DNA of 64,000 nt. Source: Virgibacillus litoralis (GTDB taxonomy: Bacteria; Bacillota; Bacilli; Bacillales; Amphibacillaceae). Shown here one piece after another: positions 16,792 to 25,945 of this stretch (its first letter is position 1; every line of letters begins with the position of its first letter). Position numbers and translations under genes: made by a program. The DNA lies in NCBI RefSeq assembly GCF_017873675.1, contig NZ_JAGGKK010000003.1, forward strand, positions 1 through 64,000. The letters are read 5' to 3'. The notes under the pieces were generated by a model, which saw nothing but the letters and a program-made list of their open reading frames with translations, was not told the DNA's origin and ran no database searches.

Positions 16792-18525
16792 TCACTCTAC
16801 AAATGCTTTAATTGTTGCAATGGTTTCCCCATCACTTTGTCCGTAAGGCCTGATGGTATATTCTTTTAATGAAGCTGGAATGATAAACGTTTCTGCATAA
16901 TGAACGATAAAAGGATCAAAGGCTTCCGCTGGACTTTCTACAATAGCTTCCTTTCCTTCTACTAAATTCAACATATTCACGCTATTATGTGTGCTATGAT
17001 ATACCTTCTCCGAAAACCAGTGCCGATGCGTCCGAATGAACTGATTTTCATGGAGACCTGTTTTTTCTTCTGTCCATCCTTTTCCTGTTTCAATCGTTTC
17101 GGTGCGATTGACAAGGTTTTCCTTGACCCATTCCTCATCTCGCTCAATCAATATATTGTTCTTTCCATGGTTAAGGTGTACTGGGCGTGGTAAACCATCT
17201 AGCCCTACTCGACCCCAATCCCACAATTTAAAGGTAAATATATACGGAGTTGCACTAATTTCCAAGATAACTGTATTTCTTCCACTGCAGTGGATTGTCC
17301 CAGCAGGAATCAGGTAATGATCATGTTTTTTTGCAGGAAGTTTGTTAATATATTTTTCATCTGGGAAGACAATTTCTCCTAATTCCGCTCTTTCTAAACC
17401 ATTCAATAAATCTTCCTTCTTAATCCCTTCTTTTACACCCAAGTAGACACTTGCATCATCTGAGCCCTCTAATATGTAGTAGCTTTCATCCTGGGTATAA
17501 TGCATACCAAATTCATCTTGAATATATTCTGTTAAAGGGTGAACCTGTAGACTCAGATTTCCGCCATTCATTGTATCTAAAAAATCAAAACGAATAGGAA
17601 ACTCTGTCCCAAAGCGAGCATGTACTTTATCCCCTAGTAATTCTACAGGATGAGCAAAAACAACATTAATAGATGGAATCTCAAGCCTAGTACCTGAAAA
17701 ATTTAAATAAATACTATTCTCTTCAGGAACACCATCGAAACCCCATGCGAAGTTTTTAACATTTGGATCTAGTGAAAGCTTTTCTTTCATCCATTGGCCT
17801 CCCCAAATCCCTTCATCAAAAAAAGGAACCAAACGAAAGGGGGTTTCCACTACCTGTATCAAGGCAGATCGGTAATTTTCTCCGCTTACGAGTTTTGGAT
17901 TATCCTTTTGATTCGTATCTAATAAGTAGTCAATTTGTTCAAACAGTTGCTTTTTTTGCCTGTCTGCAATTCTCCATTCAAAGAAATATCCACGTTTATA
18001 CTTTCGTAAAATATCTTCTGAATAATTATCCGATCTCCAGTTAGCAAGTTCTTGTGATCTATAGCGTCCTTGAATCTCCCATCTAGCTAAATCGGCGTAA
18101 ATTAAAATATCTGGTTGCTGTACAATCGAAGCACCAACACCATAAATAATTGTTAACTTCTTGTTTGATAACTCATTTCTAGCTATCGTTAATTTATTCT
18201 CATCAAAGAATTCATGTAATTTATGATTGGACATTACACCAAATACACGATCATTAGTTAAATTTCTTTCTATCATTTGGGTAATTTTTTCAACATTATA
18301 CGCTAAATTATCAGAATGAATAACTTGATCAGCATCGAGCGGTTTGATTAACCCCTCGATAATCTCGTCGTACCTAACCCCTGGGTAGCATTCAATACCT
18401 AAAATGATTTGTTCTTTTCGACCATCGATACATTTTTTTATTTCGTTAACAATATCTTGATAACCTATCCATGCTTTATGTGTTCCTTTCACTATTACTT
18501 CAGGCGATTTGTTATAATTTCCCAT
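16792..18525 (-). CDS. Long class I mannose-6-phosphate isomerase
   Basis: A protein of 577 residues, against about 315 for a usual bacterial PMI. The C-terminal part from about residue 225 is a type I cupin isomerase with zinc ligands in LSLQVHPLTEYIQ (Gln, His), a Glu in the YTQDESYYILEG region, and HDHYLIPAGTIHCSG (His). It interconverts mannose-6-P and fructose-6-P. The first about 210 residues resemble a uridine-kinase-like P-loop fold whose loop is degenerate (ILGIECYPGVRYDE, no GKS/T). ATG 18525 is chosen because AGGAGG lies 6 nt ahead; the upstream ATG at 18549 has none. It follows the group II intron and is first in a pair with the ROK gene. Confidence 0.85.
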   Translation of the reverse strand: MGNYNKSPEVIVKGTHKAWIGYQDIVNEIKKCIDGRKEQIILGIECYPGVRYDEIIEGLIKPLDADQVIHSDNLAYNVEKITQMIERNLTNDRVFGVMSNHKLHEFFDENKLTIARNELSNKKLTIIYGVGASIVQQPDILIYADLARWEIQGRYRSQELANWRSDNYSEDILRKYKRGYFFEWRIADRQKKQLFEQIDYLLDTNQKDNPKLVSGENYRSALIQVVETPFRLVPFFDEGIWGGQWMKEKLSLDPNVKNFAWGFDGVPEENSIYLNFSGTRLEIPSINVVFAHPVELLGDKVHARFGTEFPIRFDFLDTMNGGNLSLQVHPLTEYIQDEFGMHYTQDESYYILEGSDDASVYLGVKEGIKKEDLLNGLERAELGEIVFPDEKYINKLPAKKHDHYLIPAGTIHCSGRNTVILEISATPYIFTFKLWDWGRVGLDGLPRPVHLNHGKNNILIERDEEWVKENLVNRTETIETGKGWTEEKTGLHENQFIRTHRHWFSEKVYHSTHNSVNMLNLVEGKEAIVESPAEAFDPFIVHYAETFIIPASLKEYTIRPYGQSDGETIATIKAFVE

Positions 18526-18595
18526 AGCGTACCTCCTAATTATTTTCATTAAACTTTTTACATTTTAACCAAGAGCAGGTACTCTTATCGTAGAA

Positions 18596-20478
18596 ATCGA
18601 GTAGGAGGAGGTGACTAACCTCCGTCCTCTCACACCACCGTACGTACGGACCCGTATACGGCGTTTTCCTTAAGCTTGACGTAAGAAAATATATCTTTCA
18701 TACAGACTACGAAGCCCTAAACGATTCCAATAGGAGTTGTTTAGGGTTTTGCTTAGAATAGGACTCTCCGCAATCCGCCAGTATCCCTTTCTGGTATTCG
18801 CCCATTCATGGGCCTTCCATTTTGGGACTCCTAAACCAATAAGCTTCCTCTTGCGAGTCCTTGGGAGTTTCCACTCTTTCCAAAGACACATCCGCAACCG
18901 GCGTCGAATCCATTTGTCTAGTCTGGCAAAGGTGCTCTTCGTATCTGCTAACGCGAAATACCCGCACCATCCCGTAAGATATTGATTCAGCTTCATAATA
19001 CGGAATTCCATGCTCCACCCTTTCGACCGCGACGTTAATTCCCAAATCTTTTCTTTCAGTCTTCGTATACTTTTCCTGTGTACGCGTACCTTCGGTTCGC
19101 GGTGAGGCGTGAAACTGAATCCCAGGAATTTTCTTCTCCACGGTCGGTCGACGGCTGATTTCTCCCGGTTCACTTTTAAATGGAGCTTCTTCTCGATGAA
19201 TGCAGTAGTCGAGTGCATCACTCGATAACCTGCCTTCCGGGAAGAAACGTAGATATGAAAGTCATCGGCGTACCGAACGAAGTTATGCCCTCTCTTTTCG
19301 AGTTCTTTGTCTAATTCATGAAGAACTATATTGGCCAAGAGCGGGCTTAACGGACCGCCTTGCGGGGTTCCTTCCTTCGATTGAACGCACACGCCATTCA
19401 TGAGTATCCCCGATTTTACATATCGTTTGATAATCCGGAGAAGTCTGCTGTCTTTAATGGACTTCGCCAGAAGTCCCATTAACTTGTCATGATTGACTTT
19501 GTCGAAGAACTTTTCTAAATCCATATCTACGACCCATCGGTTACCTTCTCGAATGTACGCTTTCGCCTTGCGTACCGCCTGATGGGCATTTCGCTTGGGA
19601 CGAAAACCATAACTGTGTTCCGAGAAGGTGGGGTCGAACACCTTGGTTAGTTCTTGGGCTAAGGCTTGCTGGATGAAACGGTCTACCACGGTAGGGATAC
19701 CTAACAACCGTACTCCACCGTCTGGTTTCGGGATTTCGACTCGACGTACTGGAGAAGGTTGGTAGGTTCCCTTCTCGAGCTCTGAACGCAGGGTAGACCA
19801 GTGTTCGGTTACATGACTTCGCAGGTTTTGTACGGGCATGTTATCGACACCGTGACTCCCTTTATTACGTTCCACGCGTTTCAACGCTTGTATGAGATTT
19901 TCCCGTGATAGGATGCGTTCCATCATTAGATATCTCTCCTACGCGAGCGATGTTCTTTCTTCGTTTCATCTTCTGTTCCACTCTCTCAAAGTCCCCCGTG
20001 GACTTCACCACTTCCTCCTTTGAGTAGACTCCTGCGGAGTTGGCTGTGTCCTTACAGAAGGATGCATCCGAAAGGATCGCTCTTCCTTAAAGATTCGGCC
20101 CTTCCCCTCTTATCTCGAGTTAAGAAGGTACTATGGCCTCGGCTGACTTCTGCCGGCTCAGCTGTCCATCGCTGGACAGGTTGCAAAGTGTACTTCGTGT
20201 ATCCGACAGACCTCCCCAGGTAAATGCACACTCTTCCTCTCCATGCACCCGCCTCATTTACTGCCAACCCCTTTGGTCATTAGGACTTTAGTGTGTTATG
20301 CCACCTCATCCCAGAATGACAGCCTTCTATGAGATTCGTGTTCCTTGGGTCGGAGATTTGCCTCCGGCTTCCTTCAGATTCCAGGTCGCCCTGGACACCC
20401 TTGCCTTCAGCTAACGGTTACAATGACCTTCACCGTTCGAGACTTAAACCCTATAGATTGCACACATGCCGGGCACAC
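18596..20478 (-). mobile_element. Group IIC intron, full length (about 1.88 kb)
   Basis: On the minus strand it starts GTGTGCCCGGCATG, matching the GUGYG 5' rule, followed by a long structured 5' region (domains I-III). An intron-encoded protein lies in domain IV. A domain V hairpin follows (CGCCGTATACGG ... CCGTACGTACGG), then a domain VI stem rich in GGAGG/CCTCC with a bulged A region, ending CTACTCGAT. It lies directly behind the terminator hairpin of the GH38 gene, the classical target of class C introns. Base composition is much higher in GC than the flanks. Ends are assigned to within a few bases. Confidence 0.9.
18670..19926 (-). CDS. ltrA: Group II intron reverse transcriptase/maturase
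   Basis: A 418-residue multifunctional intron-encoded protein. RT blocks include GSHGVDNMPV near the N-terminus, the fingers region IPKPDGGVRLLGIPTVVDR, YGFRPKRNAHQA, VDMDLEKFFDKVNHD, QGGPLSPLLANIVLHELD, and the catalytic FVRYADDFHIYV (YADD). The thumb/X maturase part includes FRIMKLNQYLTGWCGYFALAD. There is no C-terminal HNH endonuclease, consistent with class C. It lies wholly inside the intron, is apparently intact, and should support splicing and retrohoming. Confidence 0.93.
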   Translation of the reverse strand: MMERILSRENLIQALKRVERNKGSHGVDNMPVQNLRSHVTEHWSTLRSELEKGTYQPSPVRRVEIPKPDGGVRLLGIPTVVDRFIQQALAQELTKVFDPTFSEHSYGFRPKRNAHQAVRKAKAYIREGNRWVVDMDLEKFFDKVNHDKLMGLLAKSIKDSRLLRIIKRYVKSGILMNGVCVQSKEGTPQGGPLSPLLANIVLHELDKELEKRGHNFVRYADDFHIYVSSRKAGYRVMHSTTAFIEKKLHLKVNREKSAVDRPWRRKFLGFSFTPHREPKVRVHRKSIRRLKEKIWELTSRSKGWSMEFRIMKLNQYLTGWCGYFALADTKSTFARLDKWIRRRLRMCLWKEWKLPRTRKRKLIGLGVPKWKAHEWANTRKGYWRIAESPILSKTLNNSYWNRLGLRSLYERYIFLRQA

Positions 20479-20510
20479 ATAAAAGGGGAACGCATTGTCG
20501 ATGCGATCCC
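20479..20510 (-). terminator. Terminator of the GH38 operon, intron target site
   Basis: On the minus strand GGGATCGCAT and ATGCGTTCCC pair (one mismatch) around a 5-nt loop, followed by CTTTTAT. The group IIC intron begins at the very next base. The stop codon of the GH38 gene is about 20 bp upstream, so this ends the whole ABC-to-mannosidase operon. Confidence 0.85.
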
Positions 20511-20529
20511 AACTTTAGATTTTGCCATT

Positions 20530-22641
20530 CTATTTATATGAATCTAATTTCAAAGAAAACCTAAATTTTGCATCTTCTTCATACCACATAGGGAAATTTG
20601 TGCCCCATATATTATTATATAAATTAATGTGGAATCCATTTTTTAATGGTGGAGCCGTGTTGTCAAACTGTAAAAATCTTTTTTCACCAGGAGATACAAG
20701 TGGAGCATCCTTAGTATCAATAATTGCCTTACCGTCAGCACCATGATAGTGAAGTCCTGAGTTAATGGCATGTAGATTGCGATTTCCATCTTTTACAACT
20801 TCTAAAGGTGAGATGAAATCACCCATTTTCTCCATTTTCCACATATTGGGATTATCAACATTTAAATTAAATGAAAACCACAATGCTTCAGGTAAGCGAT
20901 TTGCTTGTTTGTTAAACCAATTAACCTCTATATCAATTGATTTATTATTCTTATAAAACTTATAATCTATTACTACTTCCTTCGGTGCTCCAAATAACTC
21001 AACACTGGCTTCGGGCATCGTAAGTTTTGCTTTAATGATAGTAGAATCCTCTGTATCAACCTCCGTTAGGTTAACCAGCCTTGGTTTATATTCCTTGTAT
21101 TCAGGTTTCGGGGTAACTAACTCCATCCCAGGCTTCCCTTGGTCGGCGTCAGACCAGTGGTGCGTTCGGCTTGTATTTTCTACATACTGTTCAAACCAAG
21201 TATTGTAATTCTCTACACCAAATGATTCGTAGCAGAACACACCTAGTCGGTTGGATTCGTTAACCCATTCTTTCCCTGCGTTGTCAGCTAGGTAAGATAT
21301 TGAACCATCGATATCAAACTCCACTTCATAGTTTGAAAATTTGAATTTTGTAGCGACTGAGGTCTTTCTTGATTTTTCATATTCGTGCTTTTGGGGTTTA
21401 AGGGAAGCAAATGCTTCTTTTACTTCATTTCTTTTTTCATCTGATAAGCACTTAACCGCTTTTTTAATAAAACCTCTTTGCTCTTTCCATGAGCTTTCAA
21501 ACAACTTATAGCTGTTACCTTCCCAGGCCATAAACATTTGTTCTGACATCTCATCAAATTCATTCATGGCAAATGAACCGATATAATTATACTTGTCAGG
21601 AACAGAGTCTTCTTGAATCTCGTCTTGTTCTCTTGCATGATTAAACGCTGCTTTTGAGTAATTTTTGTAATCATTCAAGAATTTTTTTTCATCTAAGCCC
21701 CATGTATGTTCAGGAATTAACAACAAGAAATCTGAAAAAAGTCTACACTCTTCACTTGTTTCATATGATTTATTTTGTTCTATCCATTTATTTCGTAGTC
21801 TTAGTAATTCCCGGTACTGAGCAACCTTGGATGGATCAGTACCTGCTCCATGTATCCATGTATCTCCAATTTCTTCGTAGACAACTGGAAGTTTATTTTT
21901 AAACGGTTCTAATTTTGCTGCAAAAGCATCCATTGTTGAAGCCTTAATTTCAGCATTAGGAAATCGTTCTTTTAATTTCTTAAACTCTTTTTTTATATCT
22001 TCTAAAGAGGGAGGTCCACAGTTATCACCAGTGTGAGCAAATACCATTACCTCGTTCAATTCCTCAATCAACAAAACATCACCATAGTTGTCTGCATAAT
22101 TAACGATAATGTCAGATCCATCTGTTCCTTTCCAAACGAATATACTTGGCACTGATGGGATTTTTGAAGCCGGATTAACACCTAAGTGTAAATACTTTAT
22201 CCCTTGCTTTGCCATCAATGGAATCATTGCCTTCGTGTGTCCTGGAACATCAGTCATTTTTGAAGCAATGGTCTTTTTTGAAAAGCTTTCATCTAATCTT
22301 TTTGCTATTGATAAACCATAATTAAATAAATTGGTATCCATTAACTCTGTATGCGTCGTAAATGGGAGACCGTGCCAAGAGATATAGCCTTTGTTTATTG
22401 CATCCTCCATCATTTCTCGCTCTTCTTTATTTGCTTGTGTTAGATATTCATGAATTAACCATGAACCTGTTGTCCACACAAATCCTGCTTTGTCCTCGTC
22501 ACGCGCTAAACTTTCAGATAATTCTATCGCTTTTGGGATATATGAATTTATATATTGATTGGTAACATTTTGGGCTAAATCAGTAAAACCAATATCTAAA
22601 TGCGTTTTAAATATGACATGAACTACTTCAATGTTTTGCAA
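20530..22641 (-). CDS. GH38-like alpha-mannosidase (DUF5054 type)
   Basis: A protein of 703 residues related to glycoside hydrolase family 38. The N-terminal catalytic barrel starts VVHVIFKTHLDIGFTDL (metal-binding His-x-Asp). It continues with TTGSWLIHEY and TDVPGHTKAMIPLMAKQGI, the nucleophile region in family terms. A helical middle domain and C-terminal beta domains follow. No signal peptide is present, so it is cytosolic. It likely releases alpha-linked mannose, or a related sugar, from an imported oligosaccharide or conjugate. TTG start with AAGGGGTGA ahead. It is the last gene of the ABC/PHP/GDPD operon, and the PMI and ROK genes follow beyond the intron. Substrate is inferred, since DUF5054 members are little characterised. 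Confidence 0.75.
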   Translation of the reverse strand: MQNIEVVHVIFKTHLDIGFTDLAQNVTNQYINSYIPKAIELSESLARDEDKAGFVWTTGSWLIHEYLTQANKEEREMMEDAINKGYISWHGLPFTTHTELMDTNLFNYGLSIAKRLDESFSKKTIASKMTDVPGHTKAMIPLMAKQGIKYLHLGVNPASKIPSVPSIFVWKGTDGSDIIVNYADNYGDVLLIEELNEVMVFAHTGDNCGPPSLEDIKKEFKKLKERFPNAEIKASTMDAFAAKLEPFKNKLPVVYEEIGDTWIHGAGTDPSKVAQYRELLRLRNKWIEQNKSYETSEECRLFSDFLLLIPEHTWGLDEKKFLNDYKNYSKAAFNHAREQDEIQEDSVPDKYNYIGSFAMNEFDEMSEQMFMAWEGNSYKLFESSWKEQRGFIKKAVKCLSDEKRNEVKEAFASLKPQKHEYEKSRKTSVATKFKFSNYEVEFDIDGSISYLADNAGKEWVNESNRLGVFCYESFGVENYNTWFEQYVENTSRTHHWSDADQGKPGMELVTPKPEYKEYKPRLVNLTEVDTEDSTIIKAKLTMPEASVELFGAPKEVVIDYKFYKNNKSIDIEVNWFNKQANRLPEALWFSFNLNVDNPNMWKMEKMGDFISPLEVVKDGNRNLHAINSGLHYHGADGKAIIDTKDAPLVSPGEKRFLQFDNTAPPLKNGFHINLYNNIWGTNFPMWYEEDAKFRFSLKLDSYK

Positions 22642-22666
22642 GTTGATTTCACCCCTTCTGAATGGA

Positions 22667-23434
22667 TTATTTGCTAGTTATGTCTTCTGATATTTTTATA
22701 AGATTTGATAGACTAAGTTCAAGACTATCTAAAGGGCTACCAGGACAAAAATCTTGTTCAACTGCATAGTATTCTACATTATTTTTTTCTCCCCAAGTTA
22801 AAATCGGTTTAAAATCAATAGAACCTGTTCCTATTTCAGCATAATATTCTCTATCATCGTTGGTCATGTCCTTGAGGTGCAAAATAGGTATTTGATTAGG
22901 GAATTTTTCAATATAGCTTATTGGATCAATTCCAGCTTTTTTAACCCAATATGTATCAATTTCAGGATGAATAAAATGACTTTCCTCTGGTCCTAAAATA
23001 TAGTCAAGAGCAAACTTGCCATCAACTAAGGTTTTAAATTCGAAGTCATGGTTATGGTAACCTACCCTGTAACCTAATGGTTTAACTTCTTTAGTTATAT
23101 CAAGTAGGTCCCTTCTAACCTTTTTGTACCCAGCAAGATTTCGCATATCTTCTTCTAACGAAGCACAGAAGAAATCTGTTGTTCCAAATAAATCAGCTTC
23201 TTTAAGTACTGCCTCAAGCTCTTTGTTCATTCTTTCTAGGCTCACATGCATACCAGCTGTTTTTAGACCAGTTTCTTGTAATACCTCCGCTATTTCTTCC
23301 TTAGGGTAACCGAATAATCCATCAATTTGAACAGCTTCCCAGCCCATTTTTTTCAACTCTCTTAATACTGATGGAAAGTCTTTACTGATTTCATTTCTAA
23401 GTGTATATAATTGCGTAGCGAATTTATGCTTCAT
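22667..23434 (-). CDS. Sugar phosphate isomerase/epimerase (AP endonuclease 2 TIM barrel)
   Basis: A 255-residue xylose isomerase-like TIM barrel. Metal-site candidates are the Glu and His in FIHPEIDTYWVKKAG (about residues 163-177), YHNHDFEF near 130, PILHLKDM near 190, and EQDF near the C-terminus. The substrate is unknown. In such operons these enzymes often epimerise or isomerise keto-sugars made by a dehydrogenase. Its ATG overlaps the aldo/keto reductase end by 11 bp, so the two are coupled, and GGGAGTG serves as the ribosome site. Confidence 0.82.
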   Translation of the reverse strand: MKHKFATQLYTLRNEISKDFPSVLRELKKMGWEAVQIDGLFGYPKEEIAEVLQETGLKTAGMHVSLERMNKELEAVLKEADLFGTTDFFCASLEEDMRNLAGYKKVRRDLLDITKEVKPLGYRVGYHNHDFEFKTLVDGKFALDYILGPEESHFIHPEIDTYWVKKAGIDPISYIEKFPNQIPILHLKDMTNDDREYYAEIGTGSIDFKPILTWGEKNNVEYYAVEQDFCPGSPLDSLELSLSNLIKISEDITSK

Positions 23435-24407
23435 CTATTACACTCCCAATCATTGAATTGGCTTGTAAATCTAACCAATCCACTTCCTGTTTAGTAAGTC
23501 CAATTTCTGCACCTTCTATAGAAGAAACTAGCTCTGCTATTTTTTCAGGGCCAATAATTGCAGCAGTCGGAAAGTCTTGATTTAGCACATATGCTAGAGC
23601 GATTTGGATCGTACTTACCTCTTTTTCTTCAGCAAGTTTCTCTGCACGCCTGTATCGTTCCCAGTTATCTTCACTGTAATATACTCTAACTATCTCTTCA
23701 TTTTCCCTAATTTCAGGACTAAAGTTACCACTAAAAAAACCACCTGCTTGTGATGACCAGGCAAAAAGTGGCAACTGATTCCCACTATGCCAATTCAGCA
23801 TTTCATCATCTACTGATACACATCCAGGCCATCTTGGTTCATTGCTTTTAGCCAAACTTAAATTGGGACTATTAAACATAAATCCTATTAAACCATTTTT
23901 ATCTGCATAAAGGTTTGCTTCATGAATTCTTTGATATGACCAATTTGATGTACCGATTGCGTGAATCTTCCCTGATGCGATATGTTCATTTAACAATTCG
24001 ATTATTGGACCAACCGGAACACTTTCGTCATCTCGGTGAAGAGCGTAAAAGTCAATGTAATCTGTTCCTAGTCGCTCTAAGCTTTCATTAATATCTTTTG
24101 TAATTGATTTGGGATTCACGCGATTTCCTGGTTCCCCATCATCTGGATGCGCGCCTTTTGTAAGAATGTAAATATCACTTCGGTCTTCTCGACCGCTGAG
24201 CCATTCTCCCAAAATTCTTTCACTGTCAATATATTGATGAGCTGTATCTAGTACATTACCGCCTAATTTAATGAATTCGTTCAGAATATCATAGATATCA
24301 TTTTTATTTTTAAATTGATGAAAACCACCTGAACCCATTATTAAACGGGAACACTTTTTTTCAATTGGTTGATTTCTATTAAACCCATTTAGAATTTGAT
24401 ACTTCAA
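23424..24407 (-). CDS. Aldo/keto reductase
   Basis: NADP(H)-dependent oxidoreductase of the AKR TIM-barrel superfamily. Markers are GGNVLDTAHQY with the catalytic Asp and Tyr, ILTKGAHPDD with the Lys, DYIDFYALHRDDESVPV with the His, and GTSNWSYQRI. It probably oxidises or reduces a sugar or cyclitol intermediate of this locus. I place the start at TTG 24407 because AAGGGG sits 8-9 nt ahead; a GTG at 24434 gives a longer form without a good site. It directly follows the GDPD gene and overlaps the TIM-barrel gene. Confidence 0.85.
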   Translation of the reverse strand: MKYQILNGFNRNQPIEKKCSRLIMGSGGFHQFKNKNDIYDILNEFIKLGGNVLDTAHQYIDSERILGEWLSGREDRSDIYILTKGAHPDDGEPGNRVNPKSITKDINESLERLGTDYIDFYALHRDDESVPVGPIIELLNEHIASGKIHAIGTSNWSYQRIHEANLYADKNGLIGFMFNSPNLSLAKSNEPRWPGCVSVDDEMLNWHSGNQLPLFAWSSQAGGFFSGNFSPEIRENEEIVRVYYSEDNWERYRRAEKLAEEKEVSTIQIALAYVLNQDFPTAAIIGPEKIAELVSSIEGAEIGLTKQEVDWLDLQANSMIGSVIDEA

Positions 24408-24437
24408 GAAAATACCCCTTTCTAAGCCCTTCACTAT

Positions 24438-25211
24438 TTAGTTAATTTCTTGTAAAAATTTCGTTCTTTCTTCAATCATAATATCTGGCACGTTGGTATC
24501 CATCGCATCCACATTCCACTCTAACAATCTTCTACAAACCTCAGTACTGTCACTCATACTTCCGTGCACTAGAAATCCTGCATTGTGAAGTTCTCCTATT
24601 ATACTCGGTGACAAGTGAATAATAGGGGTATTTAGTACTTGAGCATTTATAGAATCGAGATAGCCGATTGGATTAACTATAAGTGATGCCGATATCGCGT
24701 TAGTCATTATTTTCTTATTATATTTTCTTATATCCAACAACGATTTATGATTAAAGGACATTAGTTGGACTTGGTCTTCCATCTGATAATACTCAACTAA
24801 TCCAACAACCTTTTTTGCGAGAGGTTCATTTAAAAATTCCATTTGTTTAAGTTCTATATTGATCCATACTTTATCTTTAGCCCATGCTAAAACTTCTTCT
24901 AATAGAGGTATTTTCTCAGCCTTATTTCCCTTTAGGAGACTTGATTTTATATCTAGCTTGTTAATTTCTGATACTGTCCGTTCACCAATAAATCCATTTC
25001 CATTTGTGTTCTTTTCAAGATAAAAGTCGTGGTACACCACCACTTGTTCGTCCTGTGTAAGGTGAACATCTAATTCCAACATATCAGCGTTTAATTCAAC
25101 AGCCTTTTTAAAAGCCGACATCGTATTTTCCGGGAAAACTTTAGAAGCTCCTCTGTGGGCACCAATATAAAATAAGTGGTTTCCCTGATATATAGAATCG
25201 ATATTAACCAT
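24438..25211 (-). CDS. Glycerophosphodiester phosphodiesterase
   Basis: GDPD family TIM barrel of 257 residues, without a signal peptide. Catalytic motifs are IGAHRGASKVFPENT (general-acid His, Arg, Glu), LELDVHLTQDEQVVVYHDF (Glu, Asp, second His), and INIELKQ. It hydrolyses glycerophosphodiesters such as glycerophosphoinositol or glycerophosphocholine to glycerol-3-phosphate and alcohol. Its place among an importer, a PHP hydrolase, a mannosidase and, downstream of a second regulator, inositol genes suggests a phosphodiester-linked sugar substrate. It lies 11 bp after the decayed mgtC. Confidence 0.88.
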   Translation of the reverse strand: MVNIDSIYQGNHLFYIGAHRGASKVFPENTMSAFKKAVELNADMLELDVHLTQDEQVVVYHDFYLEKNTNGNGFIGERTVSEINKLDIKSSLLKGNKAEKIPLLEEVLAWAKDKVWINIELKQMEFLNEPLAKKVVGLVEYYQMEDQVQLMSFNHKSLLDIRKYNKKIMTNAISASLIVNPIGYLDSINAQVLNTPIIHLSPSIIGELHNAGFLVHGSMSDSTEVCRRLLEWNVDAMDTNVPDIMIEERTKFLQEIN

Positions 25212-25221
25212 CTACTTCCTA

Positions 25222-25920
25222 TTAAAAAATTTTATTTTGTGAGTTATCTTCCGTTTTAATAGCATTATCGTTAGATTTCCCATAACTTAAAACTGTATGG
25301 ACACCTTCTAAATCTCTTAAACCTAGTATAATTTTTTCTATATATAAGTTCGATTTGATTTTAAGCTCTAGACAAATCTCATCTTCTGCCTTATTACTAT
25401 TTAACGTATTAATGTGTATAACAATAACTTCATGCTCTTCAAGATATGAAGTAACCCTACTTAAAACACCTGGTTGATCTCGCATTGTTAACGATATATC
25501 CCATTTCGATTTCCTAATAATCCTTTCTTCAAAACGAGGTAAGATGATAAACACAATTAAAACTAGAATTGTACAATAAATACCCATAACATAATTTCCG
25601 GAACCAACAGATAAGCCAATACCCATAGAGATGCTGCGGTAGTAAGTCCAGAAACTATAAATTAGGTCCAACTAAAATTGCACCAGCTGTTAAAAAACAA
25701 TCCCATTTATGACTTGAGCAGCTAAACGAGCCGGGTTCATATCTGACATTTGGATGGTCGTTCCAACCTAAAAATCCGTAAATAGAAAGTAGCATTAAAA
25801 AAACAACTTCCTAATGAAACGAGTAAATGGGTTTTAAAGCCCGCGTGTTTATTTGAATGTTCTCTTTCCCAGCCATCCATCCGATCCTTATTTTCTAATT
25901 TTCTATCATTCTATACATTA
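25222..25920 (-). pseudogene. mgtC/sapB family gene, multiply frameshifted
   Basis: Reading across frames recovers consecutive MgtC family segments: GWEREHSNKHAGFKTHLLV, GSCFF, MLLSIYGFLGW, NPARLAAQVINGIVF, FLTAGAILVGPN, SGLTTAASLWVL. The longest intact piece (25222-25671) then carries IGLSVGSGNYVMG and a C-terminal ACT-like cytosolic domain. At least four single-base shifts, one in a run of seven T, and a truncated N-terminus make it non-functional. It sits between the PHP and GDPD genes in the operon. Confidence 0.85.
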
Positions 25921-25945
25921 TGTTTTTATCTATAAAATTCACTTA

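Noticed and set aside
20020-20541. Plus-strand ORFs in the intron 5' region
   Set aside because: They lie in the structured domain I-III RNA of the group II intron and have no ribosome sites.
24408-24434. Longer N-terminus for the aldo/keto reductase
   Set aside because: The GTG at 24434 has no Shine-Dalgarno, whereas AAGGGG lies just ahead of TTG 24407.
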